Below are positions 1-10,045 of a stretch of 28,226 nt of DNA, piece by piece. Positions within the stretch are counted from its first letter, which is position 1; every line of letters starts with the position of its first letter. This DNA is from Gnetum montanum (lineage: Eukaryota > Streptophyta > Gnetopsida > Gnetales > Gnetaceae): NCBI GenBank assembly GCA_015680685.1, contig MNCI01020141.1:226469-254694 (forward strand). Reading direction: 5' to 3'. The notes beneath the pieces were generated by a model. It was given only the letters and a program-made list of their open reading frames with translations, did no database searches and was not told where the DNA came from. Both the position numbers and the translations under genes were made by a program.

Positions 1-330
1 CCCAGCGTTCACGCCTAGTGTCTACGCCCAGCTCTCCAGCGTACATGCCCCGGTACGGCAGAGGTACACGCTCGATGATAAGATTTCCAATGGCAACATG
101 AAGATTACACCGAAGAGCAAGGATTGAAGTAAGTGGACATCCTTCGGCGTATACGCCCAACATTCACCAGCGTATACGCCCCAGCATATATGCCAGTATC
201 TATCCGTCTACGCCCAGCGTATACGTCGGCCTGTTGTATAATGTATACGCCCGGCATATATCATGTTTCTAAATTGTAACGCCCGGTCCACACGCCACGT
301 GTCTCCCCGTCCGCTTTTCCCGGTAACCCT

Positions 331-375
331 ATCCCTATAAATAGCCCAATTTTTCACATTTACCCCACCGCAGAA
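331..375 (+). promoter_or_regulatory. Plus-strand core promoter candidate with TATA box
   Basis: TATAAATA at 336-343 sits in a C-rich context (CCCTATAAATAGCCC), which is a close fit to the plant TATA consensus. Transcription would be expected to start about 30 bases on, near 366-375. The following 80 bases contain no ATG before 449, as in a leader. The downstream open frame from 449 is only 42 codons, so the promoter may serve a repeat transcript rather than a gene. No second LTR copy is visible in the window to prove that idea. Confidence 0.45.
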
Positions 376-590
376 ATTTACCAGAGCCGACCCAGAGCAA
401 TTACGCTGCTGAAACCCTCTACTCTTACGCTTACGCTGGAAGCCCTGCATGCTGCATGCTGAGCACAGTCCGTGCTTTGCCTACCGTGTCAGCCGCCTGC
501 ATTCCTCCGTCCACCGGGGCTTTACGTCCGCCTTGTGTCCCTACACAACTGCGTTAGACCGGTGCACAACATTTTAACTCTATAATCCAT

Positions 591-755
591 TGTTTACGCT
601 TGTTGCAAGTCCTTTTACAGTTTTATGTTAATTTGGCCCGCGCCTCATTTACGGCCGTTTGCGTTCACGCTCTGCGTTCTGTTTGCGTTCGTGGACGCCC
701 GCTGTTTACGCTTGGTTCAAGTTTTACAGTTTTACGTCAATTTGGCCCACTCTCC
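591..755. repeat. Direct duplication with 112-bp offset
   Basis: A block of about 50 bases beginning TGTTTACGCTTG at 591 recurs at 703. The shared parts include TTTACAGTTTTA and AATTTGGCCC. The copies differ by a small indel and several substitutions. The intervening sequence carries further TACGC motifs. Confidence 0.6.
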
Positions 756-1165
756 GCTTATGCCTGCTTGTATTTACGCTCCGGCAGCGTCCGTGTACGC
801 CCACCGTTTACGCTGTTTGCATTTGTTTACGCCCTTTGTATTCGGTTACGCTGTTCACGTCTTATACGCTTACGCCGGGTCTAGTTCTGTTTACGCTGTT
901 CACGCCCAACGTTGTTTACGCCCCTCTACGCTTACGCCGTCTTTATGCCCCGGTCTACATATAACCCAGCGTATAACACCTCGGTGGCGCTCGGGGAAGT
1001 CCTTGTTTGATCCGCGTGCGGACCATTCAAGGCACTCTGCCTTCGTCCACTCCAGCTCGCCCTCAAGCGGAGGCAGGGTCAACTGTGCTTGCCCGCTGAT
1101 CTTTCGGTGCCCGCAACGTTCCAGCCTTGCACTGACGATTTCGGTCGGCACAGTGCCAAAGTGTT

Positions 1166-1880
1166 GAAGTTCCAAACACCAAAGGCTAAAGGCATAACCC
1201 TAACTATGAGCAGGAGAGAAAGCTCATGAGAGTTGAGGGAGGAGTGATTGTGCAAGAAGAGAACTTGTGCAAGAAGGTTGAGTGAAAGATAAGGGAGGGC
1301 ACTTGAGAGAGGTTAGAACAATCTTTGATAAGTGTCTTGTCTTGAGCTTAGGCTCCATTATGAGTAATTAAGGATTAATAGAGGACAAATTTGGCCTCTA
1401 AAATCCTTGGGAGATTTTTGAGTTGGGCTTGGCTCCTCATCTTTGATGTATTTTCTATGTGTTTATGAGAATTTTCTTAATTAAAGAAAATTTTTATCTA
1501 TTTCATTATGTTGTTCTTACTTTCTAAGCTAAATATACTTGAAAGTTATGGATTGGATCCTACTGGGATCTATTGAGCTGTAACCCCTACACCAACCATG
1601 ACTAAGTTCAAGGCTAGCACCTAAAAACCTTCTTTTTGATTGACATCACCAAATGGCTAGGGAGGTGATTGAGATGCTTTACAATACTCCAAGTGTTGAA
1701 CTTTTTCTTTAGAAATATATTATTCTTGGTTATTTTTATTTGAAGATAATGGTGAGGAAGGGAATAAGCATGAATCCTCAAAAACAAATTTATTTTCTTT
1801 CTCTTACAAAAATGCTTTCAAATGTGAGGTGATGAATTTCTTATCATGGAAGAAACATGATTATTATGGTATTACCCAAT
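1166..1880. other. AT-rich stretch without recognisable gene
   Basis: CpG density falls abruptly near 1170. From 1190 the plus strand reads like a plant transcript leader (ACCCTAACTATGAGCAGG followed by GA-rich sequence), and around 1440-1500 it becomes T-rich. No open frame of useful length and no protein family could be seen. It could be the transcribed part of whatever repeat carries the promoter near 336, but that is only inferred from position. Confidence 0.3.
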
Positions 1881-3130
1881 GTTGTATGATGATGAAAAAT
1901 GAGTGTAGTACATTACATTACGAAACTACACATGTTTCTACTATGGCTAATTTAAAAATCCCTCTTATAATGACATAGAGGATCATGATGAAAATTATTG
2001 GACCTGTGGCTACTAAGATAGTTGTGGTGGATATGGACAATATTAAGGAGGTATTACATAAGGTATTTAGTTCATATACTACTAAGTTTCATGGTAGGAA
2101 GAAGAGTAACATAAGGAATATCATTGTGATGTAGAGGGAGCATTCCAAGACACTAAGATACAACAATTAGATTACATTCCATGTTGAAGTTGTGGCTTAA
2201 AAAATGGACCATGAGGATAAGAAATTTGATCATGGTAAGGTATCTTATCCTATGTTTTGCTTTGATAACTTCTACCTTGTGGTGTAACTACCTTCCTAGC
2301 TACTTCAACAACTTTATGTTTTAAATCCCTAAGACCTCATGTCATATTTTGATTTAACATGTCCCAAACCTTGTCAACAACATCAACAAGGTTGACAAAA
2401 GTATTTTTCATTCTCATGCTTTCCTAAACAAGAACTTCAATAACATCATAAGGTTGAATCTTATATTTAATATTCTTTACATCCTTCTAACATTGGCAAT
2501 TTATATTGGTGTCCTCTACAATAGCATGCTTATGCCATTTACCTTCTACAACATCTAACACAGTAGCAATTTGAGCCAGTGACCTCTAGTAAAGATTACT
2601 CATAACATACATATCCATCCTTTTATGAGTTTGAGGTCATAATTCTTCTACCAAGTGCTTTAATTGGTCATTTTTACTACACCCATGATTTGTACATTGA
2701 TTGAGAATACAATCATATCATTCGATGGCCACATCTAATGATTCATCGATATCCTTCTTTCATCCATCTATCTTCTTTCTAAGGTTTGCAACTCAAGCAT
2801 AAGGTTGAATTATGAGATTAAAGGCTTTAAATAGGTCTATGTAAGAGGTGATGGAGTTGGATAAAAGAGATTAATGCCATGTCTTACAATGATCAGTAAA
2901 TGTGTGGGGAAAAAACAAAGTTTCTACCACTCACTATTTAACCCTTATACCTCAAAAGAGGTTACACCTATTTAAACATGAAACTACGGATCATCATTTA
3001 ACTACCCACTTAATGTAGGAATCGTAGTCATATTGACCTTTTTAATTTTTTCCTTATTAATGCTTTCAAGTGGGATGAAAATTGCTTTATGAATTTGACC
3101 CTATTAGATCCATGAAAACAATGGCTCATC
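1880..3130 (-). pseudogene. Element D: decayed Ty3/gypsy gag
   Basis: Read on the minus strand with frameshifts and stops, this matches the plan of plant Athila/Tat-type Gag capsid proteins. Around 3000-2880 there is a capsid segment resembling the family's phenylalanine/proline start and the conserved 'NSIT' block (NSITSYIDLFKAF). At 2700-2640 comes a cysteine/histidine segment (NQCTNHGCSKNDQLKHLVEEL) that aligns with the Gag of element B near 16960. From about 2150 to 1900 the frame encodes a proline, serine and aromatic-rich linker peppered with stop codons, mostly TAA or TAG where glutamine would be expected. Gag would package the element RNA into cytoplasmic particles. No matching pol follows to the left, so the element is truncated or interrupted near 1880. 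The family call rests on motif recognition only. Confidence 0.55.
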
Positions 3131-4160
3131 CAATACATCAACACCTCCATTCAAATGAAGGAAAGACAAATGTAAAATAATGAACTCCTTCAGATCACCA
3201 CAAGTACTATGCATATTCCATGTACAAAGATGCATGGATCTCCTTCCCCTAGAATCATTCAAATTGTAGCAATGGAAGTGTCTAGGAGAAGGTCCTACCT
3301 ACTTCCCAATATGTATGCACTTGTACTCCTACTCTGAAATCATAGTAAGAATCCCTTGCTTTTCATGAATAGCATACTTTGTTTGTTGGGATGACATGAA
3401 TTCATAATCCACCAAATCCTCAACAAAGCCTTGATTGAACAAGGCCTTCTCAAAGGTAGCAGGTGCAACTTCCCTGGGTTCTTTGCAAAATCATCTATGT
3501 GCATCACGTCATCATCCTAGTTTGTCTTAATGAAGCTTTATCACAATAGGAAGTTTTGCATCACTCACCATATTTTTCAAATTGGTTTCAACCAATTGAG
3601 GTATCTACTTCAATATATTCTCATTGCCTAATTCATCCATTCTTGCTTTGGTCCTTTATTTCCTAAAAAATCAACAACATAAAAAAAGAGAAATTGTAAA
3701 GGTATAAGTATTTCAAGGCAATTCACCAATGCATTCCTTGAAAATGACATCAATGATAAGGATCCTACTAGTTTTCAAGAGTATAATTTATCATACATAA
3801 CATAGTGCGATCTAGTCATAAGCTTCAAAGATGATGTTAAATGAACTTCTACGAACACTCATGTATATCATTATGTTTAAGAAATATAAAAGAGATTATA
3901 ATACATATGATACCCATGTTGCCATACTAGGAAATAAAAAATATATATTTTATATTTTATATTTTATAATTTTTATGTATTTTACAAATATAACAATAAA
4001 AATATAAACATACATGCATTGTAATTCTTTAGGGAGATAGGCACAATGCTTGTGTTGCAATCCCTTGTGGGGATAGGCATAATGCTTATGCTACAATCCC
4101 TTAGAAAATAGGTCTAATATCATACATTGAAAACAATAAATGACTCTTAGTCACAACCTC
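3131..4160 (-). other. Element D leader and gag N-terminal debris
   Basis: On the minus strand this stretch lies between a possible primer-binding site and the gag capsid. A broken frame from an ATG near 3640 gives short coding-like pieces (IPQLVETNLKNMVSDAKLPI), followed by fragments with many stops. An AT-only run (TATATTTTATATTTTATATT) lies near 3940-3970. No promoter or RNA gene was recognised. Confidence 0.3.
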
Positions 4161-4175
4161 AATGACCTAATACCA
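4160..4175 (-). other. Possible degenerate primer-binding site of element D
   Basis: The minus strand reads TGGTATTAGGTCATTG. The first bases resemble the initiator-methionine tRNA site TGGTATCAGAGC used by many plant retrotransposons, with three differences in twelve. It directly follows a possible LTR end (ACA). The match is weak and could be chance. Confidence 0.3.
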
Positions 4176-5360
4176 TGTCCTACAGTTATGACCTCCTTGG
4201 ATAAGGATGAATCATCGTAGCTTAATAAAATGAAAATTAAATAAATATTTTTTTATCTTTTAATATTTAAGAAATCAATAGTGCAATGAGGAAAGACCAT
4301 GAGATTTATTCACTAGGAAAACACTAGACTCCACATTGACCAAACAATTCTAGGTTACGTAAGCAAGCTCACACTCTAATAAAGTCTAGCCACACTTATG
4401 AAATCAATAACTCAAAATACACAAAAAAGGAAATCAACTTACCCAAGGAAGAAAGATCTCTTCACAAAAACTAGATATCAAAAACTATAATGAAATCAAA
4501 GTTTTACCTAGGATATGTATAAAATCTTTCCTGGTATTTCTAGTTTTTGTGAACAAAGGAGTTTGTTAATGCCTAGGCATCAATGAAGGTTCACCAATAT
4601 AGCCCTAGATAAACAAATCATACTTTTGGCACTTTGGTCCAAACTTGGATAAGAAAGGGATGTGCTAACATTCCTATGCTTGTAGGGTAGTTAGCATATT
4701 TCCCTCCCCCTCCCCCTCCCCTTTGTACTAATCACACTTTGCACAGTAGATCCCAAGGGAAAAACAAAAACTTAAGGAAGCATGCCAAAAGGACCATAGG
4801 ACATCTAAATGAAGTCAAAATCATCCAAAGAAGCTTAAAATCATTCACACCCTTCAAAGTGTGACATAGAAGACTAGGATGTATCTCAAAATATCAAGAA
4901 CCTTAACTAAACACACTATACTACAAACATAGGACAAATGAAACACTTCTCAAATCCAAGATTTACAATAGGCATACCAAATACCACTAGATTCCCCATC
5001 ACCTAGGGTAGATGTTCCAAATTCAATGTGAACATTCCAATAGAATGTAGAATGATCTCATATTTTAATCTCCAAATAGATTAGACATTCATGCTAGAAG
5101 ATGGACATTCCATAGGCTGGATGTCTAAGACAAATTATGGACATCTTACAAGAGTTAAAGTAGATAATAAGATGGGTGTCCCAACTATTTTTAGATGTCC
5201 CATCTATGAGATAGCCTTAGCAGAGTGGGTGTCTAAGCCACAAATGAAATATTTAAGGTAGCTATTAGGAGAAATAAAAATTATGTTTCTAGTCATTTTT
5301 TGAAACTCTAGTTCTTCACAATAAACTTTCTTATATACAAGAATTACTAAAGTACATGAT
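4176..5360 (-). mobile_element. Possible partial 5' LTR of element D
   Basis: If the primer-binding site at 4160-4175 is real, the minus-strand LTR would end at 4176 (TGTCC in plus orientation) and extend right until element A begins at 5361. No second copy is in the window, so this is an inference from position. The stretch contains no open reading frame of note. A pyrimidine run (CCCTCCCCCTCCCCCTCCCC) lies near 4702-4722 and a cluster of GGACAT/ATGTCC motifs lies at 5085-5230. Confidence 0.25.
5085..5232. repeat. Cluster of GGACAT/ATGTCC-like motifs
   Basis: Seven related hexamers occur in about 145 bases in both orientations: AGACATTC, GGACATTC, GGATGTCT, GGACATCT, GGGTGTCC, AGATGTCC and GGGTGTCT. 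Spacing is irregular (13 to 35 bases). The clustering resembles a binding-site array, but no factor can be assigned. Confidence 0.4.
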
Positions 5361-6540
5361 TGTTGGCAATTGTTTGGGATGTGACCACCAATGAGTGCCT
5401 TGAACAAGATTTAGGTGCTCGTTGGTCTCTGGCAACACCAAGGCACAAATACCTCCAAATAGATTCAGTAGTTAATGTGAGTATGTGCTTGTTGTTGAAT
5501 GTTAAAATAGTTGAGTCATGCATAAGACTTTAATCAATTATCATGAAAGAGATTCGACCAACTTTGTAAAATACTGTGAGTTGTTGGAGATTCCTATTTT
5601 GTTCAATCACTTAGTCTATACGATCCTTATAATACCTACTTGTAACAAATAAAATTTTGCAAAAATCATTTGATTACAACTCTGCCAATCTACTCCTAAT
5701 TTCTCCCAAAGAAAGAAAGTTCCATAAGAAAACTAGAAATAGAGCAAGATTTAATGGAAAGAGAAAGAAAAGAAAGTAGATTTGTGTAAAAATCTCAAAT
5801 AATTAAGCAAGGTAAATTGATATGAGAAAACACTTCATAATAAAGTCATCCCTAATTCAATATCTATGAATTGTTCAAACTTTATAGGCTCAAACAAGTA
5901 ATTTCTTAAAGACAATCCTACTATACTACCAAAAATTGCTGCATAAACCACCACATACAAGTCTCTATTTTGTCCAAATAATAATTGTCAATGATTGCAT
6001 ACAATAGAGCTTTCAAAGATTTGACAATTTCTTATTGAAATACCTAGGGAATATACATTAAAAATCAAAAAGCTATTTTAGTCCTATCAAAATACCAAAG
6101 ATTTTTTTAAACCCTATAAACTATTGAATTGCTCAATTGGCTTCTCTACAGCAGAGGCTTTCTTACAGCAATCCTAATAGCATTCTTAAACATTGCATAA
6201 TACTAAAATTCTCTATTAAATTGCTCTTGAGACTTTCCAACATGAGCTCTTCTATGATAAATTTTAATAAGAGTCTACTATCATGTAACAAAAGAACTAT
6301 AAAAGCAATCTAAAAATCCCAAATTTTCATGTCAAGCATGATACTACCTAAACCACTAACTATGCAACTAAAACAAAATAGGAAGAATGAACTCATAGGA
6401 TTAAAACATAGCCGAAATGATGTCTTTGGCAAGCCATCTTACAAGTAATCTTCAAATTTATTCTTTCCCAAATTTTTTTTAACATTTTATCCTTCAAGCC
6501 CTTTTATAGTGGCTTCAAGATAGTTGCAATCATTATAGAG

Positions 6541-6690
6541 GTTGGTTGTAACCACTATAGAGAAAAATGCTATACTTAATATGTGTGTAGTAGTTACAAC
6601 CACCATGGAGACTAAGAAGCTATAGTTGACAAGTGCCTGGTGGTTACAACCACAATGGTAGTTAATTGTAACTACTATAGAGAAAATAGG
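6541..6690. repeat. Array of GTGGTTACAACCAC-like quasi-palindromes
   Basis: Within element A's LTR the motifs GGTTGTAACCAC (6544-6555), AGTTACAACCAC (6593-6604) and GTGGTTACAACCAC (6639-6652) recur with centres about 48 bases apart. A fourth, weaker copy (AATTGTAACTAC) lies at 6664-6675. The trailing CTATAGAGAAAA is shared by the first and last copies. Each motif is nearly symmetric around TTRYAA. A short minus-strand open frame across the array is only a translation of the repeat. Confidence 0.6.
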
Positions 6691-6999
6691 TATGGTGGCC
6701 AAATGCCCCATTTTTTCCTAAATAATAGTTTTTAAATGCATAGAGCTAAACTAATTATATTAATGGTTATGCTGTCAATAAAAGATAATCTCTAGAGCAT
6801 GAAGTTTCATAAGGTCATGTCCATAGAATAACTTTCAACCATCCACACAAATGCTACAACTTTGCTTTATCAAGTACCAATTTATGCGCAGACTCACCAA
6901 AGGGAAAAACAGTCCCTCTACATGAGAAATGTGCCACCTTTGCAAGCAAATCATAGATCCAAAGTTTTTTCTTTTGCCTCCGCTTTCATGTCAATCATG

Positions 7000-7720
7000 G
7001 CCATCCTTAGCATGCCAAAGTTGTACACGTCCTACACTACCGCTGCATCATCCATCGCATTCGCTACCACATAAGATACCATCAAACCACACGGAGACAT
7101 GTCCATATCCGCATCGTTGCTCACTAAGGATGACAAGGCTTCCCCATGCATAGGGTGGTTTTGGCTAATTCCTGCTGCTACCAGATGCCGTGAACAGTGT
7201 TGCTGATGATAAAAAAATCGATCACCTACCAACCGCCTGGAAAAAACTAGTTCCTGCTGCTGACATGTTTGCTGCCACCGTAAAGCAAACTAGAATGAAT
7301 TCTAAATGAGTTCCTAAGCATCTTGCTGCTGAATGCTGCTGCCTCTAGTGACGTTACCAAATGTTAAATGTTATTGTCTTTTTCTCAATAACCGCAAGTG
7401 CTCTCAGATCCTTTGTCGCCACCGATGTCAGCGCTACTCCGACGTCTACCGTCTTCGGATTCATGCCCGCCATCGCCATAACCATTGTAACTACTGTAAG
7501 AAATGAGGTTTCTACTCACGATTTCCTCCATCATTTGTAGATACTCTCTAGTGCAGTGCAGCAGCGTCATATTTGAAGGATTTATAGCTAACATACTTGC
7601 ATTTTTTCCACATGTCGCTACCGCTATCCATTCTTTTTAAAACCCTTGGATTCCGCTGTGTCTAGTGGTGTTGCCCTATGGTGCTCTATGTCCAGCTGCC
7701 ACTGCCATTTCTTATAGTTT
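7000..7720. other. GC-richer, GCTGCTG-bearing patch inside element A LTR
   Basis: This patch has more C, G and CpG than its surroundings. GCTGCTG or near forms occur several times between 7170 and 7350. Short open frames (for example minus 7594-7385, 69 codons, and minus 7232-7032, 66 codons) show no recognisable domain. The patch could be an acquired fragment or simply less decayed LTR sequence. Confidence 0.3.
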
Positions 7721-7843
7721 TGATGTCTTGGCTTGGATCCAGTAGCTCGCTTATTTTTGTTCACAGGTTTGTACAGGGCTTCGTTTTCTTACAGATAATT
7801 GTAGAATCGCGATTATGGTTAGCAACAAACCATTTGCACACTT

Positions 7844-7933
7844 ATGTGCTCATTTCCTCGTAATTGATATTTGGGTGATCCCCTGGAGATGTGCTCATTT
7901 CCTGGTAATTGATATTTAGGTGATCCCTTGTTC
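7844..7933. repeat. 45-bp tandem duplication
   Basis: Two head-to-tail units start with ATGTGCTCATTTCCT at 7844 and 7889. They share TAATTGATATTT and GGTGATCCC and differ at only a few positions. Confidence 0.8.
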
Positions 7934-8384
7934 TCCAAATTTTAGGGCCTTTATTCAACTTGTTTAATCAACTATAAAAATATTGTCTAGATTCAAATTT
8001 CCGAATCCACATTTGCTATTTTCAATTATGGATTGCACACACATGGATCTGCTATAGGAAACTTGAATAATTGAAAGAATATGAACAACTTTTTTCTTTT
8101 TGTTTCATCAGAAGGTGATTCTTGCTCTTTTTGCATAATCACTTCCACAAGCTAATTCTATTCCAGCATCAACTTGGATTTTTCATTTTAATTAAAGATG
8201 GGTATTACACATCAGTTTCTTGCTTGGTGCCATCAAGAATGGAACTCAAAACCTATTGTATCCCTTTTTCTGAAAAATCCTCATTATTCTCATTATCCTT
8301 ATATTTAATTTTTAAAATTCAAAATAGACCATAGACAAAATTCCCTTTTACACCTATTCCATCAAATGGTCAAATGTAACAACA

Positions 8385-8411
8385 TTTCTTACCCTTTTTT
8401 TTTTCTTTTTG
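8385..8411 (-). other. Element A polypurine tract
   Basis: The plus strand is almost purely pyrimidine, so the minus strand gives a purine run ending GGGTAAGAAA directly before TGTTG of the LTR. A polypurine tract at this place primes plus-strand DNA synthesis in LTR retrotransposons. It defines the inner edge of the left LTR, but without a second intact LTR the boundary is not proved. Confidence 0.45.
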
Positions 8412-8429
8412 TTTCAAATATCAAACTAT

Positions 8430-9060
8430 TCAATGGATGAGAAGTGAATAGTTAAAATAACTTTCTTAGAGATCCTCTTGTCTTGAACCCTTTTATACAC
8501 TATTTCAACTGAAACCAAAGAATTGTCTTCATCTTTACTTTCTTCAACTATTCTTGTTTCCTTTGCATCCATTTCCTTTGCACTTTTCTTCTTTGCTGAT
8601 TCTTGTGGCTTATCCCAATTAGATACTTCTGTATCCTAAGATACAAATGCCCCTTCCCAAGAATCATCTTGGTTAAAATTTTCTTGATTTTCTACTTGAC
8701 TGTCACATTCATGAAATCTTCCCCCAAACATTGGCTTTTATAAAAAGTCCACCAGTAAAAAACATGAACTCATCAGAAAGCCAAAGTAGAAATGGACTTT
8801 CTTTTGATGCTCCACGGGCTTCTACTTTGCAATAATCTCTTAGGACATGTTCCATGCAGCATCCCATTACATATGCGATAAATGGTCTTCCTATTGCTCT
8901 CTCACCAAGAACCATCCTTTCTCAAACCTACACTCTTGCTAGTTTTCTTTACTCATACTTCGAACTGGAAAATGATCTAATCTTGAGCAAGCCATGTCTC
9001 TTCTTATAGTAGTAAATAAATTTGAAATTCCCACCAAATCTTGTAAACCAACTTTTCCAC
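8430..9060 (-). pseudogene. Element A: degenerate reading frame downstream of pol
   Basis: On the minus strand this lies after pol and before the polypurine tract. One frame opens near 9060, and a run of charged sequence near 8700-8480 contains segments such as KKKSAKEMDAKE and VEESKDEDNS. A different frame is open for 68 codons at 8915-8709 and includes a hydrophobic segment (PFLLWLSDEFMFFTGGLFI). The two frames may be parts of one protein split by a frameshift. No family could be recognised. Third reading frames at this position are known in some plant Ty3/gypsy elements (env-like or other extra ORFs), but nothing here shows envelope features clearly. A captured host fragment is the main alternative. 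Confidence 0.35.
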
Positions 9061-9319
9061 CTTTGTTCATATTAATTACTTTATAATCATTATACATATA
9101 CCAATTTGAATTTTATCATTTAGTTGTTGGAATTACTTCCCACTAAATAATTAATTAACCACCACTTCCACTTTACTCATCTCAAGTAATGATTACTTTG
9201 GATAATGTAAATTTAATAATTTAACTAATATTTTTAATTAAATATATTTAAACTCATACTTAACATGAACATATCATAGTTTTTATTTTATTTTATTTTA
9301 AAATAGTAAATATATTTAC
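9061..9319. other. Element A internal sequence without recognised feature
   Basis: AT-rich sequence between the downstream reading frame and the insertion point of element B. It was contiguous with 19274-19456 before B inserted. Nothing coding is apparent. Confidence 0.5.
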
Positions 9320-9324
9320 TTAAC
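9320..9324. repeat. Target-site duplication TTAAC (left)
   Basis: TTAAC immediately precedes the LTR start TGATGA. The identical pentamer follows the other LTR at 19269-19273. Confidence 0.95.
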
Positions 9325-10045
9325 TGATGAGCGACGAGGTACCCCTATGCTCAACTATACGAATACAAAGTGTTGCATGCACAATTCGGTCGAATTCCAA
9401 GAACTAAGTGCTTATGTGCCCTTGTGGAACAAGGATGGGTTGGTTGATTGTTGTCTTCCCAAACTTACTTGTATGTCACAACTGTATGGTTAAGTAAGCT
9501 TGAGGCACATGATTTTTATATCTTTTATGTTTTTATGTCCTGTGCTAATAGGGAAGGAGAGAGATAACTAAGTGACTAATTTAACTTAACTACTCATTAA
9601 CTAGCCTTTAATTAATCCTAACACCAGTATCCGTTCTCACTTGCCATACACATCCTAAACTAGTGCAACACTACTAGGATTACCAAATGCTAATCATTAC
9701 TGGTTACCAAGTGTTACACGTATGCTCGAAGTGATCGTACTAAGTGTATTTACTTAGGAGAGTTGTAGGGAGAAAGAGAGAGAACATTAATTAACTGAGA
9801 AAGCATTTAATAACATTAATTAATACTAATTAATCTATTCTGGATGCTACAAGGTTTATCATAAAGTTCATCTTTATTACCGTACACAAGGTGTGCTCAA
9901 GTACACAATGCTCAAATAAAGATCCATTCACTTGATGACTCCTACTGCGGGCACGCAGAAATAATGCTAACTCTGGGAGGGAGAAAAGGCAATAGTTTGG
10001 CTAAGGGACTAACTATCTAATGCAAAACCAAGTGTGCTCGCCTCT

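Larger units (their letters stand above)
1..970. repeat. CpG-rich region with dense recurring TACGC motif
   Basis: The pentamer TACGC, or close forms such as TTTACGCT, TATACGCC and TTCACGCC, recurs roughly thirty times here. In the first 260 bases it appears mostly as TATACGCC, and from about 590 to 950 mostly as TTTACGCT. Base composition is far richer in CpG than the AT-rich sequence after 1200. The copies are irregularly spaced, so this is not a simple satellite. Open frames on both strands run through the motif and look like by-products of the repetition rather than genes. The block may be part of an LTR or another unrecognised repeat whose left end lies outside the window. Confidence 0.6.
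5361..8384 (-). mobile_element. Element A: 3' LTR (left copy)
   Basis: The segment from 5361 to 6211 is clearly homologous to 25705-26543. The match starts abruptly at TGTT in both copies: the flanks differ (CATGAT at the left, AAGAAC at the right), while nearly all differences just inside the ends are transitions. The copy at the right is the 5' LTR of a minus-strand element, so this is the 3' LTR. Its inner end cannot be defined by comparison because the partner is cut by element C. I place it at 8384 because the plus strand reads CAACA followed by a long pyrimidine tract, which is a good polypurine tract on the minus strand. That gives an LTR near 3.0 kb, long but within the range known for Tat/Ogre-type elements. 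No convincing gene lies inside. A minus-strand TATAAAT at 7580-7590 is one possible promoter. Confidence 0.6.

Noticed and set aside
449-577. 42-codon plus-strand frame downstream of the TATA box
   Set aside because: It is the first ATG after the candidate promoter, but it is short, matches nothing recognised and lies in repeat sequence.
625-1167. Plus-strand open frame of 180 codons in the CpG-rich block
   Set aside because: It runs through the TACGC repeats, and overlapping frames are open in all phases and on the other strand. The product is compositionally odd, with no domain, so it is probably a by-product of few AT-rich stops.
1576-1600. Shared 13-mer (GGTGTAGGGGTTA on minus) with 10699 and 28101
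   Set aside because: Similarity does not extend beyond the short core, so a link between the leader near 1590 and elements B and C is not supported.
4702-4722. Pyrimidine run as a polypurine tract for another element
   Set aside because: It consists of CCCTCC repeats, with no LTR-like TG/CA end beside it and no partner copy.
6487-6711. Minus-strand 74-codon frame
   Set aside because: It is a translation of the 48-bp-period GGTTACAACC array; the repeated residues follow the DNA repeats.
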